From positions 1,087,677 through 1,151,676 of the forward strand of contig NZ_QOCH01000015.1 in assembly GCF_003318275.1 (NCBI RefSeq): DNA of 64,000 nt. The letters run 5' to 3'. A program made the position numbers and the translations under genes. This DNA comes from Marinobacter sp. F3R11 (lineage in GTDB: Bacteria > Pseudomonadota > Gammaproteobacteria > Pseudomonadales > Oleiphilaceae). This document shows, one piece after another, positions 47,708-55,116 of the stretch (the stretch's first letter is position 1; each line of letters begins with the position of its first letter). The notes beneath the pieces were generated by a model. It ran no database searches. It saw only the letters and a list, made by a program, of their open reading frames with translations, and was not told where the DNA came from.

Positions 47708-47810
47708 GGGGCTGGAGTCCCTTCCGAAACCGTGCGGAGCCATGGATGGCGGAGCCGAGCGTACAGGGAAGTATTCACAGCGTGTTCCGGAAGGGACTCC
47801 AGCCCCGTGG
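47704..47810 (+). repeat. 107-bp dispersed element, copy B
   Basis: A 53-bp core (47731-47783) differs from the core of copy A at one base. It is flanked by 27-bp inverted arms (47704-47730 and 47784-47810) that pair at 25 of 27 positions and share no sequence with the arms of copy A. The core contains two GCGGAGCC direct repeats (47734-47741, 47749-47756) around CCATGG. It lies across the 5' end of the sortase-target gene, inverted in orientation relative to the downstream gene compared with copy A. Confidence 0.9.
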
Positions 47811-48064
47811 AAGGGCGGACTATGACGGTAGGACGAAACACCAAACTGAGAAGAGAGCGAAGAAAACATCATGGCAAGATCCTTGAGCTGCATGATTCAA
47901 AAAGACCTCGCCATTACAACAATCCGAAAAGGCACTCCCGTGGCAGAATCAAACATTCCGCTCACAAAAAATGATGAATTGTGGCAACACCCTGAGCTAA
48001 CCTTGCTCTTACGGCCTGCCATGTTTAAATAGGCCTTCATTGCCCAGGGATAACAGTCAGAAAA

Positions 48065-48766
48065 ATGAAAAAACACCTTGTCCTGATAGAGGATGAACCC
48101 GCCATCCGCGACAACTACCGCGCAGCCTTCGAACGCCGGGGTTACCATGTGTCCACCTACGGTGACCGCGCATCCGCATGGCAGGTGTTACGCCAGAACC
48201 TGCCCGACCTCACCATTATCGATGTAGGTCTGGGGAATGAACCGGAAGGGGGATTTACCCTGTGCCAGGATTTGCGCTCATTGTCTGGAACGCTGCCCAT
48301 CATTTTTCTGACCGCCCGGGACAGTGACATTGATTCTGTCCACGGCCTGCGCCTGGGAGCTGACGATTACGTCACCAAAGATATGAGCATGGAGCACCTC
48401 CTGGCTCGGGTCACTGCCCTGCTGCGTCGTGCCGATGCCTGGGCCGAAGCCCGGCAAAAACCGGACGAAGTGGTCAAACGTGGCCGCCTGGATCTCAATG
48501 TTGATCGCATGACGGCCGCCTGGAATCAGGCCGCACTGGACCTCACCGTGACCGAGTTCTGGATGTTGCATGCGCTGGTACAGCACCCCGGCCACGTGCG
48601 CAGCCGCGAACAACTGATGGAGGCTGCCAGCACAGTTCTTGATGACAATACGGTGACTTCCCACATCAAACGCATCCGGAGCAAGTTCCTGCAACTGGAC
48701 AGCACCTTTGACAGCATCCAGACCGCCTATGGCATGGGCTATCGATGGGATGCCCGTGAGCTCTGA
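48065..48766 (+). CDS. pdsR: Dedicated sortase system response regulator (OmpR-type)
   Basis: A 233-residue regulator: receiver with IEDEPA, phosphoacceptor Asp53 in TIIDVGLGN, Thr in IFLTAR and Lys in VTKDM, then a winged-helix DNA-binding domain (LTVTEFWMLHALVQHPGHVRS). Composition and place match the two-component regulator that accompanies class GN sortases. It is divergent from the target-sortase genes across about 170-350 bp and probably controls them. The kinase gene follows by 3 nt. Confidence 0.92.
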   Translation: MKKHLVLIEDEPAIRDNYRAAFERRGYHVSTYGDRASAWQVLRQNLPDLTIIDVGLGNEPEGGFTLCQDLRSLSGTLPIIFLTARDSDIDSVHGLRLGADDYVTKDMSMEHLLARVTALLRRADAWAEARQKPDEVVKRGRLDLNVDRMTAAWNQAALDLTVTEFWMLHALVQHPGHVRSREQLMEAASTVLDDNTVTSHIKRIRSKFLQLDSTFDSIQTAYGMGYRWDAREL

Positions 48767-48769
48767 TTC

Positions 48770-50830
48770 GTGACACTCAAGCGCCAGCTTTTCGTTGCCA
48801 GTCTGTTGATGCTGCTGATCCCCTGGGCCGGCCTGCAGTTTGTACTGGAGCTCGACCAGGCTCTGCGACAACAGGCTCTCCAGCAGTTACAGGATCAGGC
48901 TGAACGGCTGGCGCAGACCGCCGGAGACCTCAGTCTCGGGCTTCCTGTTGTAGCATCCCGGGCGCCATCCATTTATGTTGAGAATATCAGCAGCCCCCTC
49001 AACCTGGACGGATACAGTGATGACTGGCCCGGTTACGACGAGGGGGAACAGTTCCAGCCCTGGCAAACTGCCGGATATCAGGATCTGCCAGCGAACAATG
49101 CCGGTAAACCGACTATGCAATGGCAGGCGGCAACCGATCAGCGCCACTTGTATCTATTGATACGTGTCAGTAACCACCAGCCCATATTCTTCAACCCCGG
49201 CACCCCTGACCAGCTCCATGACCAGCTCATGATCTGGCTGGAACCAGCAAACGGCAATCTGAATCCAGATAAACAATCGGCCTCCTGGATGATTCGCACG
49301 CCTGCGCCTGGCCGTGTTTATGCCACTACAGGAGGCCCCGAATACAAACCGGACTACAGGGTGAACGGGGTCTGGCAGCCCGCGGGTAATGGCTGGCAGA
49401 TTGAACTGCAACTGCCCAAACCACCGCAAGGCAGCCGGTTAGGCTTTGCCGCCCAGTGGCAGAGCAGCCCGGAGTCTATGCTTACATCAACATCTACAGA
49501 CCCACTTCCGATTCTGGTTGAGCGCAAACCCGGGCTGGAACGACAACTCACTCCGGGGATGAGCAGGGGCCAAATTGCCCGGCTGATTGAACCGGCGGGG
49601 TGGGTAATCGCACAGCAGTCAACGCCTTCCCGGCAGCCACGACCGGAGTTTGAAAGCCTCAGCCCCATACAGATTGTTGAACATATCAGCCTCAATGCCT
49701 TGCGGGCACTGGTGCGATTTTATCAACCCAGGCCAGCGACCCTGGCTACAGACACCAACCGGCTCGAGATGAGTTCCCTGCAGAGCGAGGGTCTTGTCCG
49801 CCATGCAGACGACAGCGTCTGGCTGATGACTACACACCCGGTATTTGGTGGGCGGACACTGGTGCTGGAACAATCTCTGGACCAGTTATTAACCTTGTCC
49901 GGCTCCACTCTTGGCTCCGTTATTGCCCGCAGCACAATTATGATTATCGGCCTGACTCTGGTTTTACTGGGTTATGCAAGCTGGCTTTCCTGGCGCATAA
50001 CCCGTTTACAGCGCGCAGTCAGTGCCAGCATTGATCAGGACGGCAGGGTTATCGGCACTATTGCCACTGTGCCTGGCGCCAGAGCCAGGGATGAGCTGGG
50101 GCAACTGCAAAACCACTTCGCTCAGATGGTCGACAGACTACACGGCTACAACCGGTATCTTGAGAGCTTTTCCCAGCGTTTATCCCATGAACTCAAGACG
50201 CCGGTTGCCGTTGTACGCTCATCGCTGGAAAACCTGCCTCACAGCAAAACAGAAGAAGAGCGTTCCCAGTATATCGGGCGCGCAGCTGCAGCAACGGAAC
50301 GTTTGCGTCAAATCCTTCACGGCATGAGCGAAGCTACGCGCCTGGAGCAGAGCTTTGATCACGCAGACAAAGAAGTGTTTGATCTTGCAGAGGTCATTGG
50401 CCAGGCAACTGCGGCTTACCAGTCTCTGGATGAGCATCACAGGTTTCAGTACACCGGGCCGGCTTCCGGTGTCACTTTGACTGGCTCCCCGGAACTGATC
50501 GTACAGCTACTGGATAAACTGGTTGATAACGCCAGAGACTTTACACCACCAGATGGCCGGATTATCACGGGCCTGGCACAAACCGGAAATGAGATCTGCC
50601 TGTCTGTTTTCAACGAAGGGTCAGCGCTGCCAGCCAGCCAGGACACCAGTATTTTCAGCCCCTTCGTGTCTGTGCGGGAAGGCGGGGAAGAAGGCCATCT
50701 TGGCCAGGGCCTGCTGATTGTTCAGCTGATCGCCGATTTTCACGGTGGGCGCATAGAAGCAGAAAATGAGATCCAAAGCAGTATTGAAGGTGTCAGCTTC
50801 CGGGTTATCATTCCAACTGCCCATTCTTAA
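48770..50830 (+). CDS. pdsS: Dedicated sortase system histidine kinase
   Basis: A 686-residue membrane kinase starting at GTG 48770. One helix (FVASLLMLLIPWAGLQFV) precedes a large periplasmic region. Residues about 70-230 resemble a CBM9/DOMON-like beta-sandwich (SPLNLDGYSDDWPG, LYLLIRV, GWQIELQLPK), usually a ligand-binding fold. A second helix (about 387-405) leads to a HAMP-like linker, HisKA (His473 in LSHELKTPVAVVRSS) and HATPase with LDKLVDNA. The G box is degenerate (EGHLGQGL). Partner of the preceding response regulator. Confidence 0.92.
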   Translation: MTLKRQLFVASLLMLLIPWAGLQFVLELDQALRQQALQQLQDQAERLAQTAGDLSLGLPVVASRAPSIYVENISSPLNLDGYSDDWPGYDEGEQFQPWQTAGYQDLPANNAGKPTMQWQAATDQRHLYLLIRVSNHQPIFFNPGTPDQLHDQLMIWLEPANGNLNPDKQSASWMIRTPAPGRVYATTGGPEYKPDYRVNGVWQPAGNGWQIELQLPKPPQGSRLGFAAQWQSSPESMLTSTSTDPLPILVERKPGLERQLTPGMSRGQIARLIEPAGWVIAQQSTPSRQPRPEFESLSPIQIVEHISLNALRALVRFYQPRPATLATDTNRLEMSSLQSEGLVRHADDSVWLMTTHPVFGGRTLVLEQSLDQLLTLSGSTLGSVIARSTIMIIGLTLVLLGYASWLSWRITRLQRAVSASIDQDGRVIGTIATVPGARARDELGQLQNHFAQMVDRLHGYNRYLESFSQRLSHELKTPVAVVRSSLENLPHSKTEEERSQYIGRAAAATERLRQILHGMSEATRLEQSFDHADKEVFDLAEVIGQATAAYQSLDEHHRFQYTGPASGVTLTGSPELIVQLLDKLVDNARDFTPPDGRIITGLAQTGNEICLSVFNEGSALPASQDTSIFSPFVSVREGGEEGHLGQGLLIVQLIADFHGGRIEAENEIQSSIEGVSFRVIIPTAHS

Positions 50831-50850
50831 TTACAGGATAACTCCTTACC

Positions 50851-52158
50851 GTGAGCGCGCTACTTGAGTCTCTCGAGATTCACCCTCTCAGAGACGATCT
50901 GTACAACGAGCTGCATTCCCGGCCTTTTCAGGTTATTCCCTCCCCTGCCCGGATAACTCATATTGCGGTACTGACAACACCGGAACAGCGCCAGCAGCAG
51001 TTTGATCATCTGCAGATGCTTTCCCGGGAATTGGGCTATCCTGTCCCGGAAAAGGAAGTCGGGTGTTTCGAACAAACGTTTGGCACCTTGCGGGTACGCA
51101 GGGAAATGCATATGGAGTTCGCCTCTTACACCTTCATAAACCTGGCGGGCAGCGACTCGGAACCCTTTGCTGACACCGGTATCACGCCCCTGCCAGAGGG
51201 CTGGCTTGAACAACTGCCGGGCACAGTGATTGCGGCCTTTCATCTGGACATTCTGCCTGCAGAATGTGGCGCCGATGGTGATCCTGAATATATACGCCAG
51301 TACTTCGAAGGATTGCGTCTGGTTGGCAGCAGCCCCAAAGAAGGCGCAGCAAAAGTCTGGAGTACGTTCAGGCTGCACAAAGATGGGTTCGGGCGCTTTA
51401 TGGTAGTGAACCACAAAATGTCAGATAGCCAGCTCGGCCGTCTGACCCAGCGCCTGATGGAGATTGAAACCTATCGGCTGATGTCACTTCTGGCACTGCC
51501 CGTTGCCCGGAAAATCTCCCCGGCTCTCAATGATATGGACCAGAAGCTGGCTGTCATCACCCAGGCACTGGCGGACGAGCATGATGTAGATGAACAAACG
51601 CTGCTTGCCCAGTTAACCAATATTGCAGCCCGCATCGAAGCATTCCGGGCCAACGCCACCTTCCGTTTTTCCGCCACCCGTGCCTACCATCGGCTGGTAC
51701 TGACACGACTGGAAGAACTCAGGGAAGATGAGCTGTCGGGACACCTCACACTGACAGAATTCATGACCCGGCGTCTGACACCAGCGGTTAAAACCTGCGA
51801 AGCAGTCAGCGAGCGACTGGAAGACCTGTCAAGAAGGGTGGACAGGGCCTCAGACATGATGCGCACCCGGGTTGAACTGGCGATCCAAAGCCAGAACCAG
51901 CAGCTACTGAGTTCCATGGACCGGCGTTCCAAAATCCAGCTGATGATGCAGCATACTGTTGAAGGCTTCTCAGTTGTCGCTATCACCTATTACCTGATTG
52001 GCCTGCTCAAACTGGTTCTGGATTCTGTTTATGAAGCCGGGATCATATTCAACAAAACCCTGACGCTGGGCATTGCTATTCCTGCCACTCTGGCACTGGT
52101 GTATCTGAGTGTACGATTCGTCCACCACCACTTCATACGCATGGCAAAACGGCAATAG
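50851..52158 (+). CDS. DUF3422 family membrane protein
   Basis: A 435-residue protein with the N-terminal family motif LYNELHSRPFQ, a long helical middle with coiled-coil character (about 245-370, many Glu/Arg heptads) and two C-terminal membrane helices (about 385-430). The start is GTG 50851, with AGGAT upstream. Function is unknown. It follows the sortase-system kinase by 20 nt and may be co-transcribed, although this family also occurs elsewhere. Confidence 0.88.
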   Translation: MSALLESLEIHPLRDDLYNELHSRPFQVIPSPARITHIAVLTTPEQRQQQFDHLQMLSRELGYPVPEKEVGCFEQTFGTLRVRREMHMEFASYTFINLAGSDSEPFADTGITPLPEGWLEQLPGTVIAAFHLDILPAECGADGDPEYIRQYFEGLRLVGSSPKEGAAKVWSTFRLHKDGFGRFMVVNHKMSDSQLGRLTQRLMEIETYRLMSLLALPVARKISPALNDMDQKLAVITQALADEHDVDEQTLLAQLTNIAARIEAFRANATFRFSATRAYHRLVLTRLEELREDELSGHLTLTEFMTRRLTPAVKTCEAVSERLEDLSRRVDRASDMMRTRVELAIQSQNQQLLSSMDRRSKIQLMMQHTVEGFSVVAITYYLIGLLKLVLDSVYEAGIIFNKTLTLGIAIPATLALVYLSVRFVHHHFIRMAKRQ

Positions 52159-52166
52159 ACCGGTCT

Positions 52167-52949
52167 TCAGCGCGCAGCCCCACCTCCGGAAAACTGGCGA
52201 TAAAACTGCTGAGCTGTACGACCATTGCGCACGCCTTTGGAAGTTGCAAAGCGTATGGCCTCGCGGTGCAGGTCTTCACGGTCAGCAATATCCGGAAACA
52301 GGGCATCAACTGCCTGCAGATAAACCTCCTGAGAAAATGCGTAGAAAGAGAGCTGCAAACCAAAACGGTCAGCCAGAGAAACCTGTTCTTCTATTGCCTC
52401 CGCAGGATGTAGCTCCCCATCCTGCACCTTGCTATTAAGGTTATCGGACATAAACTCCGGCATCAGGTGCCGACGGTTAGATGTCGCGTAAACCCGAACA
52501 TTTTCGGGCGGCAGTTCCAACGAACCCTCAAGCACACTTTTCAATGCCTTGTAACCGGTTTCTCCCACATCGAAGGACAAGTCATCACAGAAAATGATAA
52601 AGCGGAATGGTAAATCGCAGATATCGTCAACTATCTCCGGCAGGTTAACCAGATCATCCTTATCCACTTCGATGATTCGCAAACCACGTTCGTTATAGCG
52701 GTTCAGCAATGCCTTGATCAGGGATGACTTGCCGGTTCCTCTTGCGCCCCATAGCAGCACGTTATTCGAAGGGTCTCCTGCGAGAAAGCGCTCGGTGTTA
52801 CGTGCCAATGCCTGCTGCTGCCGGTCGATGCCGGTCAGAGCTCCCCACTGAACCGGGTCAAGGCGCCGCACTGCGCGCAGACCTGCACGATGGCGGCGCC
52901 ATACCGCAGCAGGGGTGGATGACCAGTCAAAGGATTCGTTACCAGACAT
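52167..52949 (-). CDS. DUF815 AAA+-like ATPase
   Basis: A 260-residue P-loop ATPase with Walker A LLWGARGTGKSS, Walker B-like FIIFCDDLSF, a sensor-1-like YATSNRRHLMPE and the family N-terminal W-rich segment. Such stand-alone ATPases are common in proteobacteria with no agreed role. It is convergent with the DUF3422 gene (8-bp gap) and has its own upstream region before a terminator. Confidence 0.88.
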   Translation of the reverse strand: MSGNESFDWSSTPAAVWRRHRAGLRAVRRLDPVQWGALTGIDRQQQALARNTERFLAGDPSNNVLLWGARGTGKSSLIKALLNRYNERGLRIIEVDKDDLVNLPEIVDDICDLPFRFIIFCDDLSFDVGETGYKALKSVLEGSLELPPENVRVYATSNRRHLMPEFMSDNLNSKVQDGELHPAEAIEEQVSLADRFGLQLSFYAFSQEVYLQAVDALFPDIADREDLHREAIRFATSKGVRNGRTAQQFYRQFSGGGAAR

Positions 52950-53061
52950 AAGCTCTCTTCCTGTTCAACTATTTACAGACATAGGCGCCAGCTCGTTGGA
53001 GGCGGATCGGGCATCAGTATATCTGGACAGACTGCACTGGAGCTATCAGGGAGAGCCCATA

Positions 53062-53094
53062 AAAAAGTGCAGAGGTTGGGCCTCTGCACTTTTT
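53062..53094. terminator. Bidirectional terminator after the beta-barrel gene
   Basis: A 14-bp stem (53062-53075 with 53081-53094) includes GTGCAGAGG and runs of five A and five T at its base, with a 5-nt loop. It lies 23 nt past the beta-barrel stop on the minus strand. Confidence 0.88.
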
Positions 53095-53116
53095 CGGGGG
53101 TCAGAGTACGGAGTAA

Positions 53117-53695
53117 TCAGAACTGAAACTTCAAGCCAACCTGCGCGGTATCAAAGTCCGGGCCATCGTTATTCAGCTGTCCATTGAAGTCACTCTCATC
53201 TATATCGACGTTATAACGGTTGTATTCCAGAAAGGTGGTCAGATTTTCCGTAATCCGGAAATCAACACCGGCACCGACAACGGGGCTTACGTCGTCGTAG
53301 GTCTCATCCTCATCGAATGCATCCACGTCGAGGGCTGCCGCAAAAGCACCGGCTTTTGCATAAACACCGAAGCTCTCGGTTACCGGAAGGCGCCCGATGG
53401 CTACCAGGGCTCCACCCTTAAGCTTGCCATCGACATCGTCCTTACCGAAATTGCCGAAATCTACATAATTCGCTTCCAGAGCAAAAAACTCGTTGAACTG
53501 GTAGCCAAGGCCTGCGCCGTATAGATCGTTCGAATCATCAAAATCTCCACCGTGGGACTTGTAGCCGCCGTAGCTACCCTTGATATAAGGACCGGATGAA
53601 TCACGATCTGCGGAGCCTTGAGCGAAGGCTACAGGAGCTGCAAAGACACTGGCGGACAAAACAGTTGCTAATGCAATACGAGAGTTAGAGTTCAT
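53117..53695 (-). CDS. Outer membrane beta-barrel protein (OmpA/opacity-like, 8 strands)
   Basis: A 192-residue protein with a signal peptide (cut near VAFAQG, residue 26) and alternating aromatic/glycine strands that fit a small eight-stranded barrel (GPYIKGSYGGYK, YGAGLGYQFN, VVGAGVDFRI). It ends in the C-terminal Phe (QVGLKFQF) recognised by the Bam complex. Loops are very Asp-rich. AGGAAG precedes the ATG, and a long hairpin leader lies just upstream, suggesting post-transcriptional control. Confidence 0.92.
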   Translation of the reverse strand: MNSNSRIALATVLSASVFAAPVAFAQGSADRDSSGPYIKGSYGGYKSHGGDFDDSNDLYGAGLGYQFNEFFALEANYVDFGNFGKDDVDGKLKGGALVAIGRLPVTESFGVYAKAGAFAAALDVDAFDEDETYDDVSPVVGAGVDFRITENLTTFLEYNRYNVDIDESDFNGQLNNDGPDFDTAQVGLKFQF

Positions 53696-53708
53696 AATGC
53701 TTCTTCCT

Positions 53709-53797
53709 CACTAGTAGGAGTTTCATTCGTCGTTGCATTCCCAAGGGCACAGTAATGATTGGTTGCTGTCCCTGGAACACGTGCTCCTACCCTAGTG
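53709..53797 (-). promoter_or_regulatory. Structured 5' leader of the beta-barrel mRNA
   Basis: Read in the minus-strand transcript, CACTAGGGTAGGAG (53797-53784) pairs with CTCCTACTAGTG (53720-53709), a 12-bp stem with a 2-nt bulge. Inside it a second imperfect stem joins the TTCCAGGGACAG and CTGTGCCCTTGGGAA segments. The outer stem ends next to the AGGAAG ribosome binding site. No known riboswitch or sRNA family is recognised. A short spacer of the promoter region (53798-53972) follows, AT-rich, with no gene. Confidence 0.55.
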
Positions 53798-53972
53798 ATT
53801 CTGATCCGGCGTTTGGGTTACATCCGGACTAAAATCTCTTCATCTTCTCTTAATCGTCCCTCCGAAAAGCTATAACAACCCATTGTTATCAATAGTTTAT
53901 TTATCATGAGCGCGTATTTATCTCAGGCAGAGGACGCAAAAGCTGAAGTGTGCAGACAAGGAAATAACTGAA

Positions 53973-54503
53973 TTATCGGGAGGCGAAAGGCTGTTCGGTG
54001 GGAGAGGTATCTGCAGAAGATTCCGGCGCATCTCCTGATTCACCCTTGTCCTCGTTGCCAGGGTCAGACGACTGGCGCATCAGGGTCATGCCACCCTGAA
54101 GCAGCAGTTGTTTCAGCCTCGGATCACCCTGCTCCGCTATGCCAACAGCAAAAGCCAGTACTGCCGCCTCCAGCGGATTGCGGGTAATCAACGAACGCAA
54201 GATATCGATGGGAGAAGCCGAGCCAGAAGCGGAGGGGTTGCTCTGTGTATCACGCAAAGTTCTGGCCGGGCGGGTCATGCGGTAAAAAAACAGGCCCAGC
54301 AAACACAGGCAGACTAGCCCGACTATTGCCATGGCTCCCGGCTCACCCACAACGGGAGCCAGGGCCAGGGTCGCTGCATGGACGAGCAGATAGAAGCCAG
54401 TGATCAGCAACGCAGTAAGCAACACCAACGCAAGAACTATCCCGGTGATAGCCGCGACAGCCTTACGGAGGATGCTCTGGATAGCTGCAGAATCAGCGAT
54501 CAA
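53973..54503 (-). CDS. Holin-like / YqjE-type membrane protein
   Basis: A 176-residue protein with two adjacent membrane helices (about 17-40 and 58-72) and a long disordered acidic C-terminus (SSDPGNEDKGESGDAPESS). The layout fits the phage-holin-related YqjE family, stress-linked inner membrane proteins that occur beside YqjD/DUF883, as here. The start lies 11 nt inside the upstream DUF883 gene. Not part of a prophage. Confidence 0.8.
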   Translation of the reverse strand: MIADSAAIQSILRKAVAAITGIVLALVLLTALLITGFYLLVHAATLALAPVVGEPGAMAIVGLVCLCLLGLFFYRMTRPARTLRDTQSNPSASGSASPIDILRSLITRNPLEAAVLAFAVGIAEQGDPRLKQLLLQGGMTLMRQSSDPGNEDKGESGDAPESSADTSPTEQPFASR

Positions 54504-54816
54504 GCATTTTGCCTACAATAATGCCAGCGAGGAACATGAGGATAATGCTGAGAAATGGCTTCTCCTCTATCTTGTGCTCCACACTTTCGACGGTCTGTGA
54601 TCCGGCTTCAGTGGCACGGGCAAGCGCCGCATCGCCCCGCTTGCGCAGCTGCTCCAGGGCTGCGCGTGTTTCACGGCTTATTTCGTCTTTCAGGCTGTTG
54701 GCATTGGACTTCTGGCCATCTGCAACCGCTTTGGTCAGCGCTGCAAGATCTTCCCGCAGTAACTGAAGATCCTCTTTGACGCGGTCGTAATCACCTTTTG
54801 CAGGTTGCTTTTCCAT
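54493..54816 (-). CDS. DUF883 (YqjD/ElaB-like) protein
   Basis: A 107-residue protein: a helical coiled-coil body (KEDLQLLREDLAALTKAV) and a C-terminal membrane helix (FLSIILMFLAGIIVGKML) followed by a short basic end. This is the YqjD/ElaB layout, proteins that tether ribosomes to the membrane in stationary phase in E. coli. It overlaps the holin-like gene by 11 nt, the same pairing as yqjD-yqjE. Confidence 0.88.
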   Translation of the reverse strand: MEKQPAKGDYDRVKEDLQLLREDLAALTKAVADGQKSNANSLKDEISRETRAALEQLRKRGDAALARATEAGSQTVESVEHKIEEKPFLSIILMFLAGIIVGKMLDR

Positions 54817-55013
54817 GTGTTGTCTCCTGATGGGTACCGGGTTTCATTCGACAACGGCCGGACCAGATCCCTACATCAACTGGCCTGCATGACCGCTTAA
54901 AAAACACTCTAGCACAGGGCCAGGAGTTCGTAACTGTACACAGATACCTCAGAAAACACGGTTGCATTATTCTACGCAAAGCCCCCGACCAGCCCTTACC
55001 AGTCCGGTTCATC

Positions 55014-55043
55014 CCCCCGCACAGGTATAAAACCTGCGAGGGG
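55014..55043 (-). terminator. Imperfect hairpin after tssM
   Basis: CAGGT-ATAAA-ACCTG extended by a CCCC/GGGG base with two mismatches. It lies about 75 nt beyond the tssM stop in the roughly 300-bp gap before the DUF883 gene. Nothing else is recognised in that gap (54817-55116) apart from the DUF883 leader. No T-run. Confidence 0.3.
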
Positions 55044-55116
55044 AAGTAAGCCGGAAGCAGCCTGTAAACATGCCGCTCCTGGCATACCTGTATCGCTTTA
55101 CTGCGCGGAATACTCG

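Noticed and set aside
47626..47844. Separate ORF overlapping the sortase-target 5' end
   Set aside because: It is a frame through repeat copy B and a shadow of the target gene; no domain or conserved content.
53973..54503. Holin-like gene as a prophage remnant
   Set aside because: It overlaps a YqjD-like gene in the usual yqjD-yqjE arrangement and has no phage neighbours.
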